Part shown: positions 21,301-32,800 of the stretch, one piece after another
Position numbering within the stretch: the first letter of the stretch is position 1
How the letters are laid out: each line of letters begins with the position of its first letter
NCBI GenBank assembly: GCA_029959085.1
Contig: JARWIR010000008.1
Span: forward strand, 18,834,001-18,898,000
Length of the DNA stretch: 64,000 nt
Direction: 5' to 3'
Source: Nemophila menziesii
Lineage: Eukaryota > Streptophyta > Magnoliopsida > Boraginales > Hydrophyllaceae
Program-made: the position numbers and the translations under genes
The notes under the pieces: model-generated
What the model was told of the DNA's origin: nothing
Database searches by the model: none
What the model saw: only the letters and a program-made list of their open reading frames with translations

Positions 21301-22060
21301 TTCGTACTTATCTCAAAATTTTCTTTTAAGTTCTTTTAACTCACAAAATTTACTTTTAAATTATTACTTTATAAAATTTTCTCATAAATATTTTTATTTC
21401 ACAAAATTACTTTTAAGTCCTTTAATTTACAAAATTTTCTTTTATATCCTAAAATTTCATAAAATCTACTTTAACTCATTTTTTTCTATAAATTACTCTT
21501 AGTTTTTTTTTACATAATTTTTTTTATTCCTTTTTTCCAAAATTACATTTAAATCTTTTTTTTCCAAAATCTTCTTTGAAGTCCTTTTATTTCACAAAAT
21601 CACTTTTAAGTCTTTTATTTTACAATTTTTTTTGAAATCCTTTATTTTATAAAATTTTCTTTTAAATCCTAAAATTTTATAAAATTTACTTGGAATCCTA
21701 AAATTTTATAAAATTTACTTTAAATCTTTTTTTTTTTTCCCAAAAATGACTTTTAAGTGTTTTTTACATAATTTTTTTTAATTCATTTTTTACACAAATT
21801 GCTCTTGCGTCCTTTTATTTACAATTTTTTCTTTTAAATCCTTTTTTTTACAAAATTTTCTTTTAATTCTTTTTGTTACAAAAATTGCTTCTAAGTCCTT
21901 TTTTTTTACAAAAAATTCAGCTAAATCCTTTTTTTAACAAAATTTTCTATTAAGTCCTTAATATTTATTATATCATTTTTTTCTATAACTAATAAAATTA
22001 TAATTTAAGTCCCTTATTTAGGCAAATTTGGAAAAAAGGTCCTTAAGTTTTACAAAATAT
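21300..22060. repeat. Degenerate minisatellite of about 30-40 bp units
   Basis: About twenty irregular copies of a unit like AAAATTTTCTTTTAAGTCC follow each other, with TTTACAAAATT spacers (minus strand: GGACTTAAAAGAAAATTTTG). Units vary in length through A/T runs. No coding potential. It lies between the Athila 3' UTR-like segment and the CACTA second-gene exon and could belong to either. Confidence 0.6.
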
Positions 22061-22374
22061 TCTAAAAATTTTGAAAATTTCCAAAAACTTACGACTAATC
22101 TAAAACTTATAATTTATTGTCTAAACAGCTAATTAATCAGTAATTATTTACTGATCAAACTCACATAATTCCTAAAAATCATAATATTTTTTATCAAATT
22201 AATTTTAAAAGACACCATAACATCACATTTTACACACAATACACATCGTAAGCATATTAAAACACCCTTTACTAAATTCAAAATTCATAAATTTTTAATT
22301 ACAACCAACAATTTTTTATATGCAAATTGTAAAATTAAAAAAAAAAACCAAAAACACAAAGCTAGAATCCATAC
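22061..22374. other. AT-rich sequence, possible CACTA intron
   Basis: No coding frame. It lies directly downstream (minus strand) of the small CACTA second-gene exon and may be its intron or flanking DNA. Confidence 0.35.
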
Positions 22375-22414
22375 CTTTACGTCGAAATCGATGTTTTATT
22401 GTTGAAGAATCCAT
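22375..22414 (-). pseudogene. Start of CACTA-1 second gene, fragment
   Basis: A short frame M-D-S-S-T-I-K-H-R-F-R-R-K lines up with M-T-S-S-T-S-L-P-H-F-P-R-K at 53267 in CACTA-2, in the same position after the internal array. A possible donor site GTATGG follows. The rest of the gene is not recognisable. Confidence 0.45.
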
Positions 22415-22654
22415 GCCAGATTCAAGGAATGAAAAACACGTAACATATAAAAATATAGGTTAAAATTTGGATTAATAAAAAATTGGAGACTAAAAGGTGT
22501 ATAAATGCAATAATTCATTACCTTTTTTTCTTGTTTTTATGTTGTTTTCGCAAGGAGATTGCTCAGATTGATGCTTGCGAGTGATTTGCTCTCAAATTGG
22601 ATTTTTTTGAGTGTTTCAAATGAAGTAGAATATGAGCTCGGTAGGATTTTATAA

Positions 22655-23010
22655 CCATTTTTATTAGCGACGACATTATGTCGTCGCTAATGTCATAAAA
22701 GTAGTATCCATTGAGAGACACGTGGAATGCTACGAGTTCACGACTTTTGGGTGTCCTTCTTTCGCGACGAGATGTGTCGTCACATGTAACAGAAGTCGTC
22801 GCTAAAGCCCCTAGGCGGGAATATTAGCCTCCCAAATCGACCAACAAAAAATTTCAAAGACATTGGCGAGTACAAAAGTTGTCGCTAATGATAATTTGTC
22901 GCGACAAGTCCTAACGCATAAACTTATCGCTAATGACCAATTATCATTAGCTACTACTATTTCAATCCTGCGAGTTTGCACCACAAAAGTCGTCGCTAAT
23001 GTCAAATTTA
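22655..23010. repeat. Internal TCGTCGCTA array of CACTA-1
   Basis: Repeated motifs such as TTAGCGACGAC, GTCGTCGCTAATG and GTCGCGACAAG occur in both orientations, several as inverted pairs. They match the subterminal repeats at 25925-26252. The array lies between the transposase gene and the second gene rather than at an end, as also in CACTA-2 (52690-53040). Confidence 0.7.
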
Positions 23011-23185
23011 CTTGACTTTTCCTTTTTCTAAATAATTTTAAAACCTTTTTTTATTTTAACACTATTAAAATTTACATCATAACATCATAAACAACACAAT
23101 ATAACCAAAAGAATTTAACGATCTTAAAATTTGAATAAAAAATAGCTCAAATTTAAAAAGAAAAATAAAACGATAAAGTATTTCA

Positions 23186-25519
23186 CTAATCAGTTTCGCA
23201 TCCACTAAAATCTATAAGTTTCTCATCACTATCAACATTTATAGGTTCCTCTAATTGTTCATCTCCATACTCGTCACATGTGTCATCAAATATCTCATCG
23301 TCTTCTTCAATAACCGTGTCCTTCCCCAATAGAACTGGGCGACCTAATAATGCTTCGTCGTATAAGTGTATGACCATGTGGATCATTATATCAAAAAAAA
23401 AAGCAGGAGGCAAAATTATTTCTAGTTTGCACATCACTTCAAGCACTCCGGCCTTCCCCATTTCCAACTTTTTCCTACTAATATTCTTCATACAAATGAC
23501 TTTGAACACGTTAGCTAACCGAATAATAGGATTGTTAATCGATTAATCATCTATAAGCTCGGGGATACTAGCAATGAAAAGATACTGCATCATTACGTGA
23601 CAGTCACGTGTAATCATTTTAATGATATATTCTGTATCACTTTCAACATTATTTCTCAAACTAGACGCGAAACCATCGGGAAACTTCTGTGCCTTCAACC
23701 AGTCAAGAAATATTCTTTGCTTATCTGGTGTCAACGTATACTTTGCTTACATTAGTATCGTTTTACCTCCTATTGATAACAACCACAAATCTTTCTTGAT
23801 GCCCATATCTTTAAGATCCATTCTTGCTTTCACGTTATCTTTGTTTGTTTTCCAATAAAGGCCTACAACTGTACCGAGCACACTAATGCACACATTCTTC
23901 TCGCAACGCATAACATCGATGTTATGTTTTAAAAAAAATTCTGGCCAATAAGATAAGCGATAAAAATACTCTTTTTCTTCCAATTGAACCCACGAGGACC
24001 AGTTTCCTTCGTCGTCTTGCCCCTAAAATCCTTGTGTTTACCAGGAAACACAGTGGGCAACCCATCTAACTGTGTTTGAATATCGGTCAGACTATGTTTT
24101 CTTGGGGGAAGGGGGGCTCTACTCGGTACTCGCATATGAAATTGTGTTTTTCTAAACGATGTCTCATAGGCAACCATCGTCTGTGATCAAAATAAACTAC
24201 CCTTTTTTCATCTTCTTCGACCGAGTAATCCATCCATTCAGGGCACTCTAAGTATACTTGATCATGCCAACCTGAGATGTATGACCTAGCGGGGTAATCA
24301 TTAGTCGTGGACAATAAACAAACCTTCATTGTAAACTCTTGCTTTGTATGAGTATCATACGTAAGGATCCCTGGTTTCCCACAACATGTCCAACTCATCT
24401 GTAACAGGGCGGAGAAATACATTCATGTCCTTACTAGGTGAACACGGACCCAGAATCAACAAACAAAGCTGAAATGCGGTTTCCTTCATGCATACCCACA
24501 GTGGCAAGTTGTAAACGGTCAATATAACTGGTCACATGCTATATGAGTTGTTTTGCATAGAGAACGAACAAAAACCATCAATACCAGACCCAAGAATACA
24601 TTCTGAGGTTCACTAGCAAACTACTACAAATATTTTCAAGCTATCACCATCAACAAGATAGCGTAACACATCTGCATCTGTACTCTTTCCGGTATGGTGC
24701 CAACTCTTGTCTTTGGCGGTGTGCTTCTAATCGTATAATCGCCGCAACCTCAACGCAATTGAAAAATAACAGAGTTTTTTATGCAGTACTTTCCTACCCT
24801 TCTTCGGATCTCATCTAGTTCACTACATACTGGACACTTCTCGAGGTATTCATTCTCCTTGTAATAAAGGACACAATCATTCAAGCAAACATCATCGTAC
24901 TGTACCCCATACGTATACTTTTCAACTTCTTGTTGTATTTCTTGTAAGACTCAGGCAAATTATGAGGTATGGGAAAAACACGACCCACCTATTCCAATAG
25001 CTCGTTGAATGATGTGTTAGTCCACTTGTTCTTCACCTTTATGTGTATTAGCTTAGCAATGAAATTCAAGGAACTCATCACTGTAGATCTAGAGTATAAC
25101 TTGGTCTCCAATTCCTTGAACAACGCTGCGAAACTGCCACGACTTGTTTGATGCATGTCTCTCATCTTGGTGTCACCCAAATGACCACCAACATCGTAAG
25201 TGGGTCTCGAATCGTCATACACATTCAACATTTCATTGTCTAAATTTTCCTAGGGTATTTATTCAGGAATTTCTATATTTTCACCGTGTTTTGTCCAAAC
25301 CTCATACGTGGACAAAAACCCCAACTTTAGAAGGTGAGACCTAACCTTTTGTGTGAGAAATCGACGATTATTCGAACATTCATTACACGGGCAAAACATA
25401 TAGCCATTAAAACAATCTTGTTTTTCAACAAAATAGATAAATTATTTTAAACCATCAATATATTCCTCCGTAAGATAATTATCTGTTTTAATCCAACTCT
25501 TATCAATACCCGGAGCCAT
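23186..25519 (-). pseudogene. CACTA-1 transposase (TNP2/Transposase_21), broken
   Basis: The minus-strand reading starts M-A-P-G-I-D-K-S-W at 25519 with the transposase-associated N-terminal domain (C-P-C-N-E-C-S-N-N near 25390). Further pieces: W-L-P-M-R-H near 24170, H-N-I-D-V-M-R-C-E-K-N-V-C near 23920, D-C-H-V-M-M-Q near 23600, and M-C-K-L-E-I-I-L-P-P-A-F-F near 23420, the DUF4218 part. The C-terminus V-D-S-D-E-K-L-I-D matches CACTA-2. TNP2 cuts and joins the CACTA ends. Many frameshifts and stops break the frame, so it is inactive. Confidence 0.82.
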
Positions 25520-25924
25520 CATTTTCATAACAATTTGATGTAACTAAACAATTACAAAAATATAAAAATAAATTAAAATAAATGAACATATGCATAATTT
25601 ATACCATATAAATAAAAAATACAATCATAAAATAAGTTTTTTTAACCTAATCATATCATATAACATGTAATACGCAATTATAATCAATAAAATCAAAATT
25701 TAAAAAATTTGAATTTTAGTAAAATACCAATTTTTTGTTGGAGAAATTGAAGATTGAGTAGGCCCCACGTAGAAGATAAACCCATAAATAGCATAAAATG
25801 AAGTAGAGAAACAATTGATGAAGGTTATAACAAAAATTAGTTATGGTTTTGAGAGAAATAGGAGAAAAGTGTTTTTTGTGTATAAATTTTGGTTTGAAAA
25901 AACTCGCACACTGCCATAAATACG

Positions 25925-26252
25925 ATGGTCTCATTAGCGACGATATTTTTGTAGTCTCTAATGATTATATTGTATTATTAATAATGGTTAACAGTGACTA
26001 TTTCGTCTTCGCTAAAAAATCTTGTTTTCCGCGACTACATTTTTGAAATAAAATCTGTTAAAATGTAATTACAAACATTAGTAACTTCTTCGAGAGAATT
26101 CACGACTATATTTTTTTAACGCTAACTAAAAAACAATGTTGCGACTACAAATGTTGGCGTAGATAAATTTTCGTCGCTAAAATAAACTACTATTGACGAT
26201 AATTATGTAGTCGCTAAAAAACTTGTCGCTAAAAACGCGCGATGTAGTAGTG
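25925..26252. repeat. 5' terminus and subterminal repeats of CACTA-1
   Basis: Terminal CACTACTACATC (minus strand) followed by repeated TAGCGAC, GTCGCTAA and related units. These are the sites that the element's own DNA-binding protein normally recognises. Confidence 0.75.
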
Positions 26253-26446
26253 TTAAAATATATATCTAATGATATATATTAAGTGAAAAGAAATATATTG
26301 CATTAGTAAATGTCACAACCAAACTTGCTAATGTCTTTCAAACCATGATAATAAAGAAACACCAATCACCAGAGATCACCCAAAAGAGTGGACATCTAAT
26401 GATAATTATTTTTAGTTTACTACAAGTTTTCCAAACATGACCTTTT

Positions 26447-26872
26447 CTACAACCTTTTGAAAATGACAGGAGCACCATATTGTGGATTTAACAATATCAA
26501 AATATTGGGTGCGTGTTTATAATTTGGTGAAAGAGAAAATGAAAATCGTTGCAAGATCATAGCCATAGTTATTTTAGCTTGAAGGGTGGCTAAATTTTGA
26601 CCAATACAACGACGAGAGCCAAGTCCAAAAGCCATAAAGGCAGTTGGATGTTGAGCTGAATCAGCAATGCCTTTGTCAAACCTTCCAGGGTTGAATTCTT
26701 TTGCATCGGATCCCCAAAGCGTTTCATCATGATGAACTGCTAATATTGGTATAAGGAGTTCGGTTCCTGAAGGGATCGATAGGTTACCAAGACGTAAATC
26801 AACTTTGGCTTTTCTAATCGTAGCTACAGCCGGTGTGTATAGTCTTAGTGTCTCATTTAGAATCATTCCTAG
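26447..26872 (-). CDS. P450 exon 5
   Basis: A 426-nt exon with the ExxR helix, PERF region, haem-binding Cys loop and C-terminus ending P-V-I-F-K-R-L, then a stop codon. The acceptor ATGCAG precedes C-T-A; the apparent in-frame Met at 26878 lies in the intron. Confidence 0.9.
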   Translation of the reverse strand, partial: LGMILNETLRLYTPAVATIRKAKVDLRLGNLSIPSGTELLIPILAVHHDETLWGSDAKEFNPGRFDKGIADSAQHPTAFMAFGLGSRRCIGQNLATLQAKITMAMILQRFSFSLSPNYKHAPNILILLNPQYGAPVIFKRL

Positions 26873-29800
26873 CTGCATTTATGTAGACAAAATCATATAA
26901 TAAAACACAAAATAAAGGGTGCTACTATCTTTAATAATTAACTCTATATATATAATAACTTCAATTTTTTAATTTATATGAACTTTACAAGATAGGGACA
27001 AATATGTTATATATTACGAAGGGGTTGTTTTATCACGATCTTACCAGCTTAAGTTTTGCCATGTCATCTTTAGTTAAAGTATTATGTGCTTTACACACAC
27101 TCAACACCTCTTCACGTGCCTTTTCTTGCCATTCAGGATGCATGGATAGTAAAATGGTCGCCCACGTTAACAAAGTTGACGTTGTATATTTCCCAGTAAA
27201 GAAAAATGTCTTGCATTCTTCTACAATGTCGTCAGTTGTAATAGTATTGGTAGAATTAGGATTTTTTGTTGAAGCTTTGATCATCAATTCCAGTATATCT
27301 TTAGGCTCGTCTGACACAACCTGACTTGAATTTTTCTTCCTTTCATCGATTAGTTTTATCGATGATTTTCTAATTTGTTTATCTAAATTCCAAGAAATTC
27401 GGTTATTTTTAGTAGGTAAGAACCTGCACACGTAAATAAAATAATTACAATTAAGTTTCTAAATTTCAAGATATCTTTTTAATTAAACTTGGTTCATTTT
27501 ATCTTTGTCATTTGTGATAAGCATCTTTCAGTTTAAATGATTTTTATCAATTATCTTTATTATTTGAGACAAATTCTCTTTTATCTTTTAAGTTAACATT
27601 TTACTTTATTAGTATATCTCTCACACCTTTTGAGCATTTTTCTCTATTATCTTTTGATTTTGCGAGAGCAGTCACTAATTCCTACCATGATACTCATTTT
27701 TTAGTCTCACGTGTAATAGTATGATGGATAACGTCACAAGATCAAAAAAAAAAATAATGAAAAAAATTATAACTTAAACAAAAGACAAACTTGTATAATA
27801 ATAAAAAAATGTTCAAATTGAAGGTCTTATCTAGGACTGAGCAAATGCGAACCAAAAAACTAAACCGGACCAAAAAATCAGAAAAAACCGAACCAAAAAA
27901 CTACATACCGAAAAACCAAATGGTTTGGTTTTCAACTTTCAAAACCCGAAATTTTTGGTTCGGTTCGGTTTACTACGAAAAAACCGAACCAAAAAACCGA
28001 ACCGAGAAAAGAAAAAAAAAGGAATGTGGGAATATTTTTATAACAATTTTGTGGGAGAAACTTTTTGTGAGAATTTATCATTTACGTGAAATTTTTGTAT
28101 AACTATTCGGTGGTGTTATTAGTGAGAATTTTTTATATATTACTTAAGATATTATTAGTAAGTATCAATTAGTTGATTGATTTTATTAATCGTGATTGTA
28201 TAAATTTGGAAGTCATAGTTTTAATTATATAAATATATTTAGTATTTTTTAAAAATAATTGTTGTTAGATTATAAGTTTTTAATTAAGTGATATATCAAT
28301 ACCCCGATTATGTAATACTATTATAATTGTATTGGAATATTCGCTATTGGACAATGTATTTTAAGAAATAGGTTGACAAATATTATTGGATAAGCGAACC
28401 ATCCGAACCGAAGCAATCCGAAATAAAAAACCGAATGTGTATACAAACCGTCCGATTTGGTTTTTAAATTATAAAAAACCGAATCATTCGGTTCGGCTCC
28501 GGTTTTGGGAAAAAACCGAGACAAACCGAACCCTGCTCACCCCTAGTCTTATCCATTATGACTGAATAATCGAAGTTCACCTCTATGTGCCCCTATTATT
28601 ATTGTTAAGATACTATAGGTTTTTTCCCGAAAGTATAGGGTAATTTAAAACATAGTAAAACACCTACATGTGATTTATCTTGATAGGGTATATGTGCTTT
28701 ATCAACCATGGAATTTGAATGAGAAAACATGGAATACAAAGATGAAACTGAAGAGGTAAAAGGTCATCTCCTAAATCACCCGATTTAGCGGCTATTTCAT
28801 AATCTTTTTCTTGTTTTTTTATGACCTTGATGAATCAAAAACACACACACACATCATTCTCTAGGAGTTTCACCTTCCGATTTGGACAGGGAGACGCCAA
28901 AATATCCTGCCTTAGTTCCGCCGCTGAAAACCGGACCCCAAGAATCTCACATCTTCGGTAAACCTGAACTCCCGGTGTATCACGAGTAGCCCCACGCTAC
29001 CACATAGCTCACCGGATGTGGGTCTTCTTGAATTTCCAAAGGGAGGAAGGAATGAGCATTTAAGAGTAAATTTAGAGAAATTAACCCTAGTTTGGTCACA
29101 ATTTTTGAGGACATTCATGACCTACCTTTGGGTATTGATGATGATAAAGTTACACAAAGGCAACCACCAAGGCACCAATCGAGATGGATGACACCACCAC
29201 AAAGGCAGTGATCACCACCACAAAGGTCAAATGGCCTCCAAGTGGCTAAGTATTCTGACATAATTTTCGGAAAATTTTATGAATTTTTTTCGAATATTGG
29301 TGAATTTGATGTCTCATTAGTGTCTAAAGAAAGGCTTTTCAATGGTGTGGATAAAATTTAAAGCCAAAACTAGAGAAAATTGGGAAGAACTCGTGGCTCA
29401 CCAAGTATTTGTGAAAATGTTTCAGTCAAAATCTTTACAATGAGCCTATGAAGAATACGGTTGAAGATTCTTGTGCATCTAAGAATGTGGTCGACTTAGG
29501 GCTTGAAAGGACCACCGAGTAACCCTTGAACTTGGTCAGCGACTTCGTCGCCGATGCAAAGAATCGGGGGACTACCCACTCAACTAAAGAGAAAGAGATG
29601 AAAGTTGATTATAAGATTATATTTTTGAATAATCCTAAATTTTCAATAGGAATGGAGCTATAATATTTTGAGCCTATTGAAGGATAAATGCTACAAATTT
29701 TAGAAGTTGATGTAGTGACTATCGAACAAGCCTTTGGATTCTCTCTTATTGACTATGTAGCGGGAAAATCATTAAGGAGTAAAAAGTTGCTTGTAAAGTA

Positions 29801-32800
29801 AAAAGACATCCTAGTAGGTGGATTGTTTTTAAATTTGAGAAGAAGGATGAGGATATGAAGAGCATTCTCACAAAATGATTGTTCTTATCTTATGGATATA
29901 TCCTTTACTCACCAAAATACCAGATTTCTTTGATCTCGGGAATATCAAGATTACTAAGATTTTGACGTAGATTATCATTAAGAACCTTCCTACAAGGTCA
30001 AACGTTCTATGGGTTAGCTAAAGTAGCTTCACAAGTTGGAAATCCGATACATATCTATGGTATAACTATTAAAAATGAGGATATTAGTTACGCTAGAGTA
30101 CTTATTGAGTTGGATTTAAGCAAGGAGAGACGAATTGAATTTGGATTGCATAATGCAAATTTTTTTTGCTCTAAAGTAGAGTACATGTAAGACGTTTGGT
30201 GATTTGGAGAGTAAGAGCCCGTTTGGAAGTGCTTATTTTAGAGTAAAAAAGCGCTTTTAGAATAAAATTCAAAATTTAAAAAAATTATTAAAAATAATTT
30301 TGAAATCTAGAATTATTTTAAGTGCTTTTTTTTTAAGAAGCACCTATTTGGTTCTTTTCAAAAAAGTGCTTTTCAAAGTCAAAAAATTTTTAAAATGCTA
30401 AAAGCACTTTTAAGTGCTTCTCCAAAAAAGCACTTCCAAACGGGCACTAAGTGATTTTATGTAATTGAGGCAGTTGGGCGAAATGGAAATTCACATAAGT
30501 CTAGGACTTTGGAGAAGAGTAGAGATGACGTCAATATGCAGCGACTGGGAAGGCAAATACCTGGAATTTCTGATGCAGTGTCCGAAGGCAAAATTCTGCA
30601 GTAATCCAAAGGAAGCTGTTGTGGCAAAAAAACACTTCAATAAATTTGGACAAATAGCCGAAGGGTGCGACAACTTTTGGTACAGCTCCAGCAGCAACTG
30701 GGAGATCGTAGGCAGGTCCAGTAGTGGCTGATACAACGGATGTAGGTAAAACTCTGGCAGTAGCTAGTGTAGCAAAGAAAGGTAAAACTATCGTAGTTTC
30801 TGTGTGTGATCCGGATATTAGCGTTGATGTTACGGGTGCAGATCATATATTTCTAGAGCAGGTACATATGTCATAACCTTTTTGAGATTAGCTGTTGTAA
30901 CAACTTTTGAGACTGAAATTTTAAAGGGTGAAAACATTGACAAACTGAGTAAAGAGTTTGAGCAAACAAAGGGTATTTTGGGTAACGAGAAAGTCGTTAA
31001 GAGACCGGGTAAAGATCATGTCGATGAGTTTTTGAGTGGTTTGGGTGATTCGGGTTATATGGGTTGTTCGGATTAGTAGGGTAATTCGGGTTATTCAGAA
31101 TTTTTAGGTGGATTGGTTAGTAACGACTTGGGATCGGGGTTTGAGAGAAAGATAGATGACCCATTCAAATTGGTTAAGAAAGAGGCGAGTGAAATGAAAC
31201 TTATGTTTTCGAAATGATCATATTGTCCATCAAAGAAGGAAATATTGGCGAGCAAGAGGCGCTTGTTTGAGAAAATAAGGGGAAACCCTCTGAAATCATT
31301 AAATGATTATTATATCGTTCAATACGAAGGGTTTCGGCTCAACCCATAAGAGACGGGGAGTAGTTGATATTATTAAAACGAAAAGTATTAACATCTTGGG
31401 TATTTTTATAACTAAAAGTAACCATATGAGTGGTGGACATATTTTTGACCTCCATGCTAAGAGGTTGGGATCATGTGGATAACTTTGATCTAGTTGAATA
31501 TGAGAGAGTTCTTGTTATTTAGGATCCAAACAAGGTTGAAGTTGAGACACTTTCATAGTCACCCCAAGCCATCCATTATAAAGTTTTGTGCAAGGTTACT
31601 TCTATTAGCCTTTACACTTCATTTATATATGGGTTTAATGATAAAACTGAGAAAAGGGAATTATGGAAAAATCTCCTAGATCGCGCTACAACCTTTGATG
31701 CTCTGTAGCTTTTATTGGGAGACTTCAACACAATATTTTAGCTCATTATGAAAGGAAAAGTGGTAAGATTGTATCAATCGGTAATTTTGAAGAATTTACG
31801 AATTGTTGTAATAGTCTTGTGTTGGAAGATGTGCAATATTCGGGGCAAATTTTCACTTAGGATAACAATCATGTGATTAGTCCTATAGATTGTGTGTTCG
31901 GTAATCGTGGACTTGAAGCTTCACATCATTATGTTCATGCGGAATTCTTACCGAAATATAGTGTGTTTGATCACTATCCTTGCATTGTATCACTTTTTCT
32001 AGAACATGTTAAAAGAATTACTCATTTTAGATTCTTTAACATGTGGATGAAACACAAGGAGTAAATCAAGTCATGGTAAGAAACAATATAATGTGTGTCA
32101 AAAACCCCGGGCCTTGAAATTTGATTTGAGGAAGCTTAATAAGGATCATTATTCGCATATTTTTGAGAGATTCAAAAAGGATAGAGATGAACTTGAAGTA
32201 GTCGAGGTTAGTTTCCAACAAAATTTGGGTAATATTGTTAATTTTGATGAGTTAGTTGGCATTCGTAATAAGGTAAGGTCTCTTGAGCAATATTAACTTT
32301 CTCTAACAAAAAGATAAGCTCGGGTATATGCTCAAGCGTGATAGATGCACTAAACTTTTCCATGGAATCACGCAGAGTAGACAAAGATGAAGATTCATTG
32401 CGAACATTAAACGTCTAAATGGGGAAGTTACTACTTCTAGTGCCCAATTTGATGAAGTGTTTAACGATTATCATAAAACATTGTTGGGTTCTAAGAGTAC
32501 TACTACTTATAGTGTTGATAATGAGGTATTCAACTGAGGTAAGATTTTTTCTTAAGAATAAGGTGTGGATATGTGTAAAGATGTTTTTGATGACGAATAA
32601 AAGAGGCTATTTTTGCACACTACAAATGATAAAACTCCCGGTCCCAATGGTTTTTGTTCACTTTTCTTTAAGGATCTTGAGATCTCAGTGGTGAAGAAGT
32701 TGTTTAAGCGGTACGTGAGCTTTTCATTTCCAATTTTTTACTTAAACAACTTAATGCCACTATTATTGCTCTCATTTCAAAAAATGATGATCCGACTGAA

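Larger units (their letters stand above)
22375..26252 (-). mobile_element. CACTA (En/Spm) element 1, truncated at its 3' side
   Basis: On the minus strand the element begins CACTACTACATCGCGCG at 26252, followed by subterminal GCGAC repeats (25925-26252), a TNP2-type transposase gene (25519-23186), an internal TCGTCGCTA array (23010-22655) and the start of a second gene (about 22414). The other CACTA terminus is not seen; the sequence runs into a minisatellite and the Athila element. Its 5' terminus is 194 bp downstream of the P450 stop codon. It is a relative of the complete element at 48115-57310. Confidence 0.8.

Noticed and set aside
24087..25231. Plus-strand and minus-strand short frames within CACTA-1
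   Set aside because: They are fragments of one decayed transposase and are covered by the pseudogene entry; they are not separate genes.
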